64,000 nt of DNA from positions 114,796 through 178,795 of the forward strand of contig CDRNVI010000184.1 of the NCBI GenBank assembly GCA_977017575.1, given 5' to 3'. The notes beneath the pieces were generated by a model. The model was not told the DNA's origin. It did no database searches and worked only from the letters and a program-made list of their open reading frames with translations. The stretch is from Paramoeba atlantica. Taxonomy: Eukaryota; Discosea. Below are positions 22,045 through 32,917 of this stretch, piece after piece. Position 1 is the stretch's first letter. The number at the start of each line of letters is the position of its first letter. The position numbers were made by a program, and so were the translations under genes.

Positions 22045-22720
22045 TAATCTCCATTTCCCTCTTTCTTTCTTTGATACAACAAAGGCTGGAGATACCACTG
22101 TTGGTGAAGTCTCCTCTTCTACTGTGAATCCTAACTCCTCCTGTTTCTTTACATACTTCTTGAGTACTTTCTCCAGCCTCCTTCTCGCATTATTATCCCC
22201 TTGATTATCCTTGGTTTTGGTCTCTTCCCCTTTTGAAGTAGAGTTTCTTGAGCCAACTCCAAACTTCCTTTGTTCTCTTCTTCCTCTGAACTTATTGGGC
22301 CAATTCAACATTCAAATAGATTGTTGGCTGCTTCATGAACTGTCCAAAAAGTGGCTTGACAAAAGGTCTCAAATCCAGACCCTCAGCATCCCCCCGAGGA
22401 TCTCGGTGACCCCCCTCATCAGGAGTGAGCAACATTGTCAATTCATGGAAATTTTCGGCCTTCTGGCCAGCTGAGCTGATTGGCATTACGAATTTCTCTG
22501 GTCTGCTCTTGGGTTCATATTTCTTTGTCACTTTCTTTGGAATCTCCTTGAACCTCATTCAATGACATCCACCTCACCTCTGAGATCCTTGAATTTCCTA
22601 AAGTTGGTGTTAGAGAATTGTTTTCTTCTGTTCTGTTGATAGGATCAAAGATTTCTCCTAAATCAAATTTCACTTTCTCATCCTTTCCATTCTCATATGT
22701 GTCTCTCTTCTATTTCCTTC
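22045..22720 (-). pseudogene. Reverse transcriptase N-terminal fragment
   Basis: The minus-strand frame ends with EELGFTVEEETSPTV then VSPAFVVSKKERGKWRL. This is the finger motif of reverse transcriptases, in which SP...SP.FVV.KK..G.WR normally leads into the DYR block. It stops abruptly at 22045 where T/C sequence begins. Upstream, around 22290-22720, the frame is broken and unrecognised, as expected for a gag or spacer region. On the same strand, 3.3 kb downstream, lies the RNase H fragment, so the LRR block may have separated one element. Confidence 0.55.
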
Positions 22721-22759
22721 TCAAGTCCGGCTGTGCTTACACGAATTTGACCATGGCGA

Positions 22760-24040
22760 GACATGATGAGGCATGAGAGTGCTTTTTATGTGCGGAAAGT
22801 GCTCAGTCTTTCGATGCAAGGATATCTTTTGAGATATTGCATTCCTTCTAATGATGTGTGCGCTTTTTGTCCATTTTGCCCCCTCATCCACTTCTTGTCT
22901 TGCCTCTTTGCTTTCTTTTCCTCTGGTTTAAAGATATGTCAGATCATGCAAGATGAATTTGTGGATGCAGGATCGAAAATTCAGATGGCCAAACTGAAGT
23001 GATTGATTATCTTTGCGACAATACCAAATGTACCTCTCTGATCTATTACAGTGTTGGAGTGAAACCTGCCTCCAACACATTAGTGGTGCTTTCCAGAGCT
23101 TTTAGAGCTTTCCTGAGCTTCTCTGAGCTTCCCTGAGTTTCTTTGAGCCTTCCCAGAGCTTCTCTGGATGCCTTTGTGTCATGGGTTTTGGCCTTCCTGA
23201 TGAGCCAGGAGCTTCACAGACAGCCTGTGCACCAGTTTGGTGTTTTAGCCAAAATCACAAGTTTTTTAGTGCTCTTTTTATTTGCTTTCATGTTTTGTTT
23301 TCACACTGTTTTCTCTGATTTCATTTTGGCTTGGTCTTGTGTGTTGGTTGGGGTCATTCCTATAAAGGTTTTGGTCCAGAGTTTAGTTTCTTTCCTTTTT
23401 CTCTCCTTTTTCCTGTGTCTTCATCGTGAGTGTGGTTCCCCCCACAACAGTCCAAAGAGTGTAAAGTCTTTTGTGGTGCAAATATATGTGTGGTTCGCTT
23501 CTGCTCAAATTCAGAGAAGAAGTGCTCTCATCGAAGCATGTACTTGTGTGTGGTGATAGATCTAAAAGCTTGTGGCAATATTTCGAAAGTGCCCAAAGAG
23601 AATTTTTCTTCAGAAGAGGAAGTCACTCAAAAGAGAGTTGATGAGGTTGAGAGAGAGACAAAGGTTATGACTCAGCTCGTTACCAAGATTATGAACATGA
23701 TTTTGTTTGTGGTCATGACCATTATTATGACTGTGGGGTGACGGATATAAAGATCATTAGAGTGATCGGAATTATCATGGGGAATGGACTGAAATTATGA
23801 CTTTGGTAATGTTTAATGATTGTAGGAGAGACCAGGGTGTAAAGGAATGGAGATTGGGATAGGAATAGCACCTGGGGTTCCAGGTGTTTCAAAGTTTGGG
23901 TTGTGAGGGGATGTGTTTGGAAAGGACGAAGAGAGTGGCAATGATGAAAAGGGGGTGTTGAAAGTGATACAATGATGATGTTTGAGGAGTCTATTTTGAT
24001 TTGTATGGACACTCTGATGTAGTTGATAACATGTTAGAAT
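22760..24040. other. Sparse region with one Cys-rich frame
   Basis: 23090-23170 is a minisatellite of 10-bp GAGCTT(C/T)NCT units. The plus frame at 23430-23741 has a run of cysteines and a histidine (KECKVFCG, VRFCSNSEKKCSH, YLC) suggestive of a zinc-binding module, then an acidic helical stretch ending in a hydrophobic segment. I do not recognise the family. Other frames are short. Confidence 0.35.
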
Positions 24041-24052
24041 GAGCTTTGGTGA

Positions 24053-25110
24053 ACCTGGGTATTTGGGGATAAAACCAAAATCGTTTTGTTTATTCTCCCC
24101 AGAGGAAAAGAAATACATTTTTAATGGTAATCAGGATGTTTTCTTCTTTTCTTTTGATGTATCAAATCTCTTCTCACTCATTTGTTATTCTAGACCTAAT
24201 GAGTTTGGTAACACCAACAATCTATCAATGGGTGAAGAGAAATGGCGAATGACAAAGCACATTGGCTTGTATTTGGCTCGACCTTTTCTCTGGTCATATC
24301 ACTACAAGCCCCTCTGGGGATTCAAGATTCAGTCATGAGAAGGATAACAACGCTTTTTTATTGAAACTATGCAAGAGGGACCATGAGGAGGTTGACTTTT
24401 GTTCAGTATTTTACATTGATGATTTTGTCTATACAGCTATCGATGAGGAAGAGTTTATTGTGGGGATAGCAAAGTGTTGCATTTTTGAGAGATGATTGGA
24501 TCTATTTCGTACATTGGGTTAACAACAGGATTGTGTTTCTCTTTTTTGAGGAGATGTTATTGTGGTTTGCTGTCAAGAAGTTAGAGGTCACTACAGAAGT
24601 TATTTTTTCTGATCTGGTTTCTGTTTTGATACATTCCTGTATTCCCTGGAGTCCTCACTGGAATATTCAATGCTTTTCAGAGGTTCTAACAATATTAAGA
24701 GGTTTATTTATTTTTACTGATTCTCAAAATTTGTTTGGCAGATATGGTATATTGTATGGTGAAGTCATCGAATTTTCCTGAGAAACTCTGTCATCGCAGA
24801 GATATGTGGAATTGTATGTTCTTAAGAAAACAATTGGTTTTGGCTGGAATTTGTTTGGATCTGTTTTTCACTCTGCAAGCAAACTCCCCCTGTTTGGAGT
24901 AAGTGATGGTATTTGTTTTGGTATGGCTGATTTTTCTTGCAGAGCTGGCTCTTGAGAAGTTTGGGGACACAGTGCTTTCTAAAAGCACAACAGAAGGATT
25001 CTGGCCCAATTCAGTGCATATGGAAGATATATTTTTCGAGGATACACAAAAGTTTTACAGGTCACCAAAACCATGTTCACAACATAACTTGAAGTATTTT
25101 TCCACATTCT
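24053..25110 (+). pseudogene. Possible decayed reverse transcriptase / RNase H
   Basis: Adjacent frames give FSFDVSNLF near 24150, resembling RT motif A, and then FCSVFYIDDFVYTA at about 24400-24436, resembling the YxDD active site. Further on come IFTDSQNLFG near 24713 and SSQRYVELYVLKK near 24790, resembling an RNase H start and its Glu helix. Order and spacing fit a retroelement pol. Similarity is weak and frames shift, so the assignment is tentative. Confidence 0.35.
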
Positions 25111-26150
25111 GACAATGACCAAGGGCTGTTGATCATCTCTGGCATCCCTGACCCCTTCAGATCAATGAACTTTGGCAGGCAAAGTGGATTTCAACTTTCC
25201 AGTTCTGACCACAAGAGCCTCATCAGGATATTTGGATAGATGTTTATGACTGATGTTGATATCTATATGGCAGAATGTGAGGGTTAGTACTTTCCTTAAG
25301 ATTTAATATAATGATATTTTTTTCAACAGTTTTGGTGTCATTTATAATGTACCATGCGATAGCAGAAAAAATATTTGGGTAAGGATTGGATTCTCTTGTG
25401 GACTGATTGACCCTTAAATGAAGAGTTGGGATCTTTTATTGGCATACTTGGCATGATTTAAGTCAACTGGATCTCAGTTTATGAATGATTGGAATTATCC
25501 AAATGAAGTTTTACAAGCTCTTGAACTTGGAAGGAATGAAACTCAATGAATTATTCATAAGTGGTGTTGAATTCCCTGAGGAAACCATCTCCAGGCACAA
25601 GGGCTTCATCCAGCAGCTCTCTGAAAGAGATCAAAGATGGTGTGTGGCTCCCCACCTTTGAGCATCTACCTTTCCTTTGTGTGGCTTTTGTTCCTTCTTG
25701 CTTCCCTCTTTGTCCCTTTCCTTCCCCTTTTTGTCTTGCTTTGGATCTCTCTTTGTTCTCTCCTCCATCTCTTGTGCTGGTTTGGATTTCTTCCTTTCTT
25801 GTCTCTTTGTTTCTATTTTCTTCCCATTCTTTTTGTCTGTTTTGGATTTTTGGATTTTGTTTTTGGATTTTGTTTTTGGATTTGAGTATGGTTTTTTGTT
25901 GTTTGGCTGTGTTGTTTTGTTGACTGTCTCTTTTTGGAATAAACGCTCAGGGGTGTTACTTGAGTACTTTCAAGCACATAAAAAAACAAAAAGAGAGGAG
26001 GTGGAGATGTGACAGAGGCCAAGAAGTTTTATTTAGAAAGACAGTAGAAAAGTTGAACAATCAGAAAAAACCAACAAATAAAAGATATTTGCAATGTCAG
26101 CTCCTTGAAACCAAACATTCTCTCTTTTAATTTTCTTTATTTTTTTGTCT
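25111..26150. other. No gene recognised
   Basis: Frames here are short or hydrophobic. The Leu/Phe/Cys-rich frames at 25560-25925 look compositional, with TTTTTGGATTTTG repeats near 25845-25880. Confidence 0.4.
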
Positions 26151-27190
26151 TTTTTTTTTGTCTTTTTTTTTTGTCTTTTTATTTGTCTTTTTTTCTTTGT
26201 CTTTTTTTCTTTGTCTTTTTTTCTTTGTCTTTTTTCTCTTTTTTTTCCCAATGACAAATCCTTGAATTAGAAAGAGAAAAAGAAAAGAGTGAAATAAAAA
26301 GAGAAGTAAAAGAGAAAAAAGAAAAAAAGAGAAAAAAAGAAAAATAAAAAATAAAAGAAAAAGAGAAAAAATAGAAAAAAAGGGGAAAAAAAAGCAAAAA
26401 AAAAGTGAAAAAGAAAAAAAAGAGAAATAAAAGAGAAATAAAAGAGAAAAGAGAAAAGAGAAAAAAAAGAGAAAAAAAAGGGGGAAAAAAAAAGAGAAAA
26501 GAGAAAAAGGGAAAAAAAGAAAAAAAGAGGGAAAAATAAAAGAGAAAAATAAAAGAGAAAAATAAAAAGAAATAAAGAGAAAAAGAGAAAAAAGAGAAAA
26601 AAAGAAAAAAAAGAGAGAAAAAGAGAAATAAAAGAGAAATAGAAATGAAAATAGAAAGAGAGAAAAAGAGAGAAAAGAAAGAAAAAAAAAGAAAAAAAAA
26701 GAAAAAAAAGAAATGAAAAAAGAATTGAAAAAATGTATGTATTGATTGTCTCCCCACCACATCTCTTTGTTTCTCTTTGTTTCTCTTTTTTTTTTTCTTT
26801 ATTTCTCTTTTATTTCTTTATTTCTCTTTCTTTTCTTTTTCTCTTTTTCTCTTCTTTTTTTCTCTTTTTATTTCTCTTTTCTCTTTTCTCTTTTTATTTC
26901 TCTTTTCTCTTTTCTCTTTCTCTTTCTCATTCTTTTCTTTTTTTTTCTTTCTTTTGTTCTCTTTTGGTTTTTTTTTTCAGTTTTTCTTCCCATTCAAGAA
27001 CCATAAATCTCCCTCTTTATTTTTTTTCTCCTTTCTCCTTTCTCCTTTTTCTTTTTTTTTTCTCTTTCTTTTCTCTTTTTTTCTTTCTTTTCATATCATT
27101 TCTCCCTCTCTTCACCTTTTTCTATTTTCCCCCCTTTTTCTTCCTTTGTTTTTCCTCTCATTCTTTCTTTTCTTTCTTTTCTTTTTCTGA
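26150..27190. repeat. Strand-switching purine/pyrimidine block
   Basis: 26150-26250 is pyrimidine with TTTTTTTGTC units, 26270-26725 is purine (AAAGAGAAAA), and 26760-27190 is pyrimidine (TTTCTCTTTT). Both switches happen within about 30 bp of ordinary sequence. Long frames through it are compositional. Confidence 0.9.
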
Positions 27191-27476
27191 ATGTTTCAGG
27201 TTTTTGGATCCAACAGTCAGCCTTTTTTCCTCCTCTAACTCTTTCTTCTCATCTTTGGATGGATTTTCTCTGATGAGAATTTTGTTTTGATGAAAGGGTT
27301 CTTTTCATACTCTCTAGGATATTGAATTGCCAAAATAGAACACCTATAAAGTCGATACAACCATCACCATCTATATATGTGATGAGATACTTCTGAAAGG
27401 ACAAAGAATGTGGAGGAGAGAAAAGCTTTTATTCTTTTTTTTTTGTCTCTCAAAAAGAGGAAAGAGAATAGCTATT
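27191..27476. other. Unassigned sequence with half hairpin
   Basis: An AG acceptor-like site follows the pyrimidine block near 27199, and ATACTCTCTAGG at 27307 matches the left arm of the dispersed hairpin family without its right arm. Confidence 0.35.
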
Positions 27477-27639
27477 TAGCCAATGTTTGAAAAAAGGCAG
27501 TTTATCGTCGAGGGTGTTTTTGATGTCAAGACCCAGGATTTTTGAGGTCGAGGGCCGCTTGTAGCACGAGACCACAGAATCCTGGTCGAGACTGATCAGA
27601 AACACTCAAGACATGATAAACCTTTTCAAACATTGGCTA
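27477..27639. mobile_element. 163-bp foldback element
   Basis: TAGCCAATGTTTGAAAA and then GGCAGTTTATC at the left pair with GATAAACC and TTTTCAAACATTGGCTA at the right. Inner arms (GTTTTTGATG...CCAGGATT and AATCCTGG...GATCAGAAAC) also pair. No coding capacity. It lies 147 bp before the tyrosine recombinase. Confidence 0.8.
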
Positions 27640-27785
27640 TAACGTTTTATTGAATTTTGAGGCTGGGAAAAATGAGAGCAATAAATATGGTGTATTTCGA
27701 TTGGTTTGAGTTTGTTTTGGGACGATTGTGTGACAACAATTGAAAGAAAAAGCCTTGTGGGCATTTTTTCATTTTCTTGCGAGAG

Positions 27786-28892
27786 ATGAACCCTGCACAA
27801 AGAGTGGAAAACCCACTGATTGTGTCCCTCCAAGCAAAGGAATGGAACCACTTTGAATTTGACTCCACACACCATTCTGTTCGGATGGTGTTGAATGGCC
27901 CGCATGTGACTCGAAAGGCATTCCTGACTGTTGCAAGTCGTTTCGAGGATTTCTTGACACGTTTTTATAAAAAAAACGAGGAAGAACACCGAGATTATGT
28001 GATAAATGAGGCATTGTTGGTTGAGTTTTACCAAAAATATTTGTTTGTCCTTTCTCATCGAAATGGCGACTGTGTTTACGGATTGTCCTCATTCTTTCCA
28101 GTGATTTCGCTCATGAAACGCTATGTTTTGTGTAAATATGCAATTGATTTCGGTGAGACTCGGCAGTTAAATTGAATCCTAAAGGGAGAAACAGCTGGTT
28201 ATCAGCCAAATAAGAAGAATGTTTTTACCTTGGAGGAGATAAAACAATATTTGTCTTGAGGGATAATGAATGGGGAAGATCTACAAGACTCTCTGTTGGC
28301 TCTTTTTGCTTTCTTTGGATTAGCCAGAAGTGTTGAAGTTATTAACATTTCTCGTGATGAAGTGAAGTTAAAGAAAAATGGGAGTGTATGCTTCACCATG
28401 GAACGGTGCACAAAATCGAAATCTTTGAGGAAAACCAAAGTGGTCATCCCTGTGCTTGATGGGTTTATTCCTTCTGAAGCATTGGAGGATCACCTGGAGA
28501 ACCTCCCCCCTGGTACTTGCCTTTGGTGAAAGTGGAACAAGAACTGAGAGAACTTTGCAGCTCAGCACTTAGGAAAAAACTATCTTGCGAAATTGGCAAA
28601 GAAAATAGCATGTTTTCTCGAGAAGCCTGAAGAAAATTATGCATCGCACAGTTTTCGTCGGTTGGGAGCCACTGCCATGGTGGAAGGAGGAGGCACCACA
28701 GACCAATTGATGGTGTCTGGTGGGTGGACAAGCGAGCAGGTTGCTCATGGATATTATGAAGATTCTGAACGAGCCGCAGGTGAACGTGCCAACCGGATCG
28801 TTGAATCCGAGCAAGCTGAAACTGCACAACCACCAACAGAAACCCCTCCTGTGACAGTAACTGTGACGTTCCAGCCAAATGGTGGACAATGA
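27786..28892 (+). pseudogene. Tyrosine recombinase, Crypton-like, interrupted only by TGA
   Basis: One continuous frame of 369 codons from ATG at 27786 has TGA at 28173, 28257, 28527 and 28545 and no TAA or TAG. The N-terminal 130 residues form a likely helical core-binding domain. The catalytic part has LFAFFGLARSVEVINIS (first Arg, near residue 180), a basic strand pair, then YASHSFRRLGATAMV (H-x-x-R) at about residue 290, SGGWTS, and GYYEDS with the nucleophilic Tyr. A Pro/Thr-rich tail follows. The HSFRR..GAT and GGW..EQVAHGYYEDS layout resembles Crypton-type recombinases more than DIRS types, by memory of those families. These enzymes cut and rejoin DNA for element movement. Read literally it is dead; if the TGAs were CGA it would be full length. 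Confidence 0.8.
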
Positions 28893-29107
28893 GTTCAAGC
28901 CACCTTGGGTGAAAATTGAAAGTAATTTTGTGATGATTTTTGAATTTTTTTTTCATATAAATGATTTTTGGATTCAATTATGTTCTTTTTTATTGATTTT
29001 TTCAATTATCTTGTTGGAATGAATTTTTTTTCAATTATCTTTGTTTATTTGAAGGGAACAACGCTCCTTAAATGGTGCTTTTCTCTCATTGTTCTCATTT
29101 TTCCAGT
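28893..29107. other. T-rich 3' flank of the recombinase
   Basis: No gene seen. The recombinase frame would continue through TGA at 28890 and 28914 to a TAA at 28920. Confidence 0.4.
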
Positions 29108-29345
29108 CTCAAAATTCAATAAAAGAAAGAAAAAGAAAAGGAAAGAGGGAAGAGAAAGAAAGGGGAAAAAAAAGAAAAAAAAAGAAAAAAAAAAAAAGAA
29201 AAAGAAAGAAAAAGAAAGAAAAAGAAAAAGAGAAGAAAAAAGAGAAAAAGAAAGAGAAAGAAAAAGAGAAAGAAAAGAGAGAAGAGAAGAGAGAAAGAAA
29301 AGAGAGAAAGAAAGAAAAGAGAGAAGAGAAGAAGAGAAAACTTTT
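29108..29345. repeat. Purine tract
   Basis: AAAGAAAAAG and AGAGAAAG units on the plus strand between the recombinase and the PB1 gene promoter region. Confidence 0.9.
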
Positions 29346-29817
29346 TTTGAGGACAACCAGCAAAAGAGAAGACCAAAAATACATTAATGGGGAATGTACA
29401 CAACCACCTCTTTCTCATCTGTCCCCTCTTCCTTCCTCCCTCCCTCCCCCCTTCTCCTAACCACTTCCTGAATGCATGGGCCATTTCTCTCTCTCTTCTC
29501 TCTCTTTTCTTCTCTCTCTTCTCTCCTCTCTTTCTCTCTCTTCTCTCTTCTCTCTCTTCTCTCTCTCCTCTTTCTCATTCCTCTTCTCTCCAAACGCAAA
29601 ACAAAAAAAAAATTGGGTTTCACTGAAAAAAAAAACCCACCCAGAATCGAACCCGGTGGGTTCTCTTTTTTTTTTGTTGTTCTTTTTTCGGTGTGTGTTG
29701 GTTGTTCTTTCGGTGATTTCTTTTTTGTTTGTTTGTGTGATTGGTGTTCCTTCTCGCCACATCCCCCTCTCATTCCCTCATGAACGACAACAAACACAAT
29801 CAACCACCCCACCCCTC
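29346..29817. other. Distal upstream region of PB1 gene A
   Basis: Contains a CTCTCTTCT run (29486-29572). On the minus strand at 29636-29666 there is a T-arm-like CCGGGTTCGATTCTGGG, comparable to 48697 and 13745. No gene recognised. Confidence 0.4.
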
Positions 29818-29892
29818 AGGCAGGTTTTGTTTTTAATTTAAAACATTTCTTTTTTCTGGATAACTTGAAACAGAAAAAACAACAACAACACA
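29818..29892 (+). promoter_or_regulatory. Conserved promoter / 5' leader of PB1 gene A
   Basis: CAGGTTTTGTTTTTAATT, AAAACATTTCTTTT and CTGGATAACTTGAAACAG are shared almost base for base with 48857-48926 upstream of gene B, while sequence further upstream diverges. The ATG follows an AAC/ACA-rich leader. Confidence 0.6.
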
Positions 29893-30852
29893 ATGATGAG
29901 AGTTCAGTTGATGTCGATTGTCGAAGGAGAAGGAGAGTGGGAAGTTCGAAACACTGAGAATGGAGAAGTGTGTTCGATTCAAGCTCAAGATTTTCAAAGT
30001 CTGCGAAGGAAGATCCAGGATGTGTACGGAACTTCAACTGCGGTTCGAGTGTTCTATCTCAATGATGAGTGTGATGTTGTCTTTGTGAAACGTGATCGAG
30101 ACTTGGAAGACACTTTGTTTGTCCTCCCAAAAAAGAACAAGACAACAAGAGTGGTGGAGAGTCAAGTCAAAGAAGAAATCGAAAATGAGATCCAAGAGGT
30201 TGAAAATTGAGTGAATGATGATGAAGAGAAAGTGGGGGATGAGATTTCTGAGAACCCTCAGAAAAGACTCAAGGAACAACAGAAGAGAGAGGAGAAGATT
30301 GAAATGCTCAGTAAACGTGATGAGAAACTGGCAGATCAGATCGATGTTCTTGAAGAAAAGATTGTGGCTCTCCAACGAAGAAAGGAACAGTTGACTGAAA
30401 ACAAAACTCAAGTTCGAGAGAATCTTGTTGATTTGAAAAGTCAAGAGGATGACATTGTTGACAACAAACAAGAGAAAGAGGGGATTGAAGAAATCCAATT
30501 GTCTGAGGAAGAAGAGGAAGAGGAGGAAGAGAGAGATTATGGTAAACCAAGATCATTTGGGCAATCGAGAAAGCTTGAAAACCAATGACGAAACATCGAA
30601 AGAAGACTTTGTAATCTTGAAGCGAAAGAAAAGAAGTCAAAAAAGATGATGGAAACAGAAATTATTCTCAAGAAGCATTTGGAAGAAATCACAGAGAGGT
30701 TGGTGACTGAACCAAAAGAAGAAGAAGAGAAAGACAAAATGTTTATAAATAAGAGAAAAGGAAAAGATGGTTGTCAGAGATACTTTTCTCGCTCATATGG
30801 CTCAAAAAAGAAGTTTTTCAATTCTCCTCCAAAGGAGAGAAGACGGAAATAA
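29893..30852 (+). pseudogene. PB1-domain coiled-coil protein, copy A, two in-frame TGA
   Basis: A 320-codon frame from ATG to TAA is broken only by TGA at 30208 and 30586. Residues about 1-80 form a PB1-like domain: a basic first strand (MMRVQLMS), the helix SLRRKIQDVYG, and the acidic OPCA-type motif YLNDECDVVFVKRDRDLEDT. PB1 domains pair head to tail in signalling and autophagy scaffolds. An acidic linker and a long coiled coil (MLSKRDEKLADQIDVLEEK onward) with a Glu run follow, then a Lys/Arg-rich tail. At the first TGA copies B and C read CGA (Arg); at the second, copy B reads CAA (Gln). It may be a decayed duplicate, or expressed if TGA is tolerated. Nuclear or scaffold roles are guesses. 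Confidence 0.78.
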
Positions 30853-31460
30853 TAAATAACAAAATTTCATTCAATTGTTTTTATCAAGAAAAAGTTTATT
30901 TCTATTCTTTTTCTTCTTTCTTTTCTTCTTGTTCCTCTTTTTATTCACTCTCCTCTTCTTTTCTCTGTTAGTTTTTCATCTTTTCTTTTTACGAGGTAAG
31001 TTTTCATACTCTCTAGGAAAGAAAAGAGAAAAGAAAAACAAAAAAAAAACAAAGGTAAAAAAAGAACTCCAATTTTTTTGGGGCTAAAAAAATTCCCAGT
31101 TTTTTTGTTTTCTGTTTTGTTCTCTCCTCTCCTCTTTTTCTCTCTCTTTTTTCTCCCTTTCCCCCCCTTTCTCTATTTTCCTCTTGTTTTTCTTTTCTTT
31201 CTTTTTCCCTTTTCTCTTTTTCTCTCTTTCATAGGTATGCTGTCATTATTGGGTTCATATGTTATTTTTGAAAAAAGTCAAGTTGAGGTTTTGCAGTTTC
31301 TTTTTTCTTTCTTTCTTTCTTTTTCTTTCTTTTTTCTTTCTTTTTTCTTTTCCTGTTTTGTGTTTTCTTTTTTTTATATTTTTTTCTTTTTCTCTAAGTG
31401 AGGTGCTTTATCTTTTTTTTTTTTCTTTAGGGGAGATTTTTTGAGATTCTCTCTTTTAAT
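30853..31460. other. T/C-rich 3' flank of PB1 gene A
   Basis: Pyrimidine sequence with a half hairpin ATACTCTCTAGG at 31006 and a possible acceptor CATAG at 31233. No recognisable coding exon. Confidence 0.4.
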
Positions 31461-31461
31461 T

Positions 31462-31524
31462 CAGCAGAAGAAAATTCAACAGAAGAAAATTCAGCAGAAG
31501 AAAATTCAGCAAAAGAAAATTCAT
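31462..31524. repeat. 15-bp tandem repeat
   Basis: Four units of TTCAGCAGAAGAAAA directly before hairpin H3. Confidence 0.85.
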
Positions 31525-31566
31525 ATTCTCTGTGTTCGAATTTTCAAATTAGTACCCAGAGAGAAT
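31525..31566 (-). repeat. Dispersed hairpin element H3
   Basis: AATTTTCAAATTAGTACCC then AGAGAGAAT is the reverse complement of the H2 core. The left arm ATTCTCTGTGTTC has drifted. Confidence 0.8.
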
Positions 31567-31599
31567 GAAATAAAAAGATCAATTCAAGGGGTGATGGGT

Positions 31600-32460
31600 G
31601 GTGGGTTACTTCTCTCCTTTTGTACCAGAGAACCAGAGGGTTAATTCAGAAAATCCAAGAGTTAGATTTTTCCTTTGGTTCCTCACTTTCTTTCCTTTTT
31701 CTCTTTTCTAGATCACTTATAATATATTACAAGGAGTTTTGCCACTGTTTTTTACATTCTTGAATGAAATTCAAAAAAAAAAGACACTCCCTTCCTTCAG
31801 TGAGAGATTGAATTGTGAGTTTTTTGGACTGTTTTTCTTGCTTATGTTTGTTGGGAGGTATGTGACATATTCTTTTTTCTTAAAAAGGTTTTGTTTTCGT
31901 TATTTTTTTTTTATGTTTGGTTTTTATTTGTGTTTTGTATTGTTTTTTATTTTTTTATTTTTTCTTTTGTTGGTTGGTTGGGATGAGTTTGTTGTTTGTT
32001 TGTTAGGAGAATTAATTAAAAACTGAGAGAATTCTGGGTTGTTTTTATGGATTGTTGTTTTTTTCTTTATTATAGGTTTTTTTGGTTGTTGGTTGTTTGG
32101 TTTGGTGTGTAAAGAACATATTATTTAAAACTGTTTAGAACGATTTCACTCCTGAAGTGTTTGTTGGAAAAGAGTTTGTTTGGAGTATTGCTGTGGTGCT
32201 GTTGTTTTGTTTGATTCTTGTGTCTATTAATTATTGTAGTTATTGTTGGGGATGTTATTATTGTAGTTGTTGTTATTGATTATTGGTTATTATTCTTGTT
32301 ATTTATTGTTGTCATGATTATATCAGTTGGTCTGCTCTTAGAGATATTATTTTTTATTTTTGTTTCCATTTTCTTTTTCTTTTTTTCTTTTTCTTTTTTT
32401 ATGTGGTGTCTTGTTTTTTTTTTGTTGTGAAACTTTCTTAAATGAAGCAGGCCTTTTTTT
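31600..32460 (+). repeat. Duplicated segment carrying an LRR exon relic
   Basis: Colinear with 10084-10790 inverted. A likely exon at 31712-31775 follows CTTTTCTAG and reads YNILQGVLPLFFTFLNEI, an LRR of the same type as the 19 kb genes but one base out of phase. T-rich sequence after it resembles an intron. The hydrophobic frames at 31739-32430 are probably translated intron. Confidence 0.6.
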
Positions 32461-32732
32461 ATGCCTGGAAAGCATTGTTAGACTCAACCAAGCTTCAGAG
32501 TTCAAATGAAAAGGTCTCTTGCATGAAAACAACATCTCAAGGGAAAAAAATGAGAGGAATTGGTGCAATTGTTAAATTGTTGGAAATTGAGAAATACCTT
32601 TAATCATTTGGTTGTGTTGAGCTTGGGGCAAGAAAATTCCTTATTATCAAAGGGTGGTAAAGAACCAGGAAAGGGGGCTAACATAAGACTTATTGGGTTC
32701 TTTGGGAGAAAGTTTCTTGGCTTTGTCCTTCT

Positions 32733-32867
32733 TGGGTTGTCACCTGAAGTGTTTTGAAAGAATGTTTGTTTGTTTGGGATTTGAACCTGAGGGGTTGTCT
32801 TCATAAAACCATCTTGAGTCTTCTTGTGATTGATCTGTTTGAGGCTTGAAAGTAGTACAACTCAACT
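32733..32867 (+). repeat. TE-2 left LTR, shortened
   Basis: Matches 34501-34715 at both ends with an internal deletion after GAGGGGTTGT. Confidence 0.65.
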
Positions 32868-32917
32868 TTTTTTGGTTTTCACTGGTTGAAATTCTGTTTT
32901 TTTTTGGCTTTCTTGAA

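Noticed and set aside
23090..23170. Coding repeat with Glu-Leu periodicity
   Set aside because: The 10-bp unit shifts frame at every copy, so it is a minisatellite, not a protein repeat.
27786..28892. A confirmed new genetic code with TGA as sense
   Set aside because: Tempting, but the cofilin pair shows CGA to TGA within a clear pseudogene and broad CpG loss, and cofilin itself seems to stop at TGA. Kept only as an alternative in the findings.
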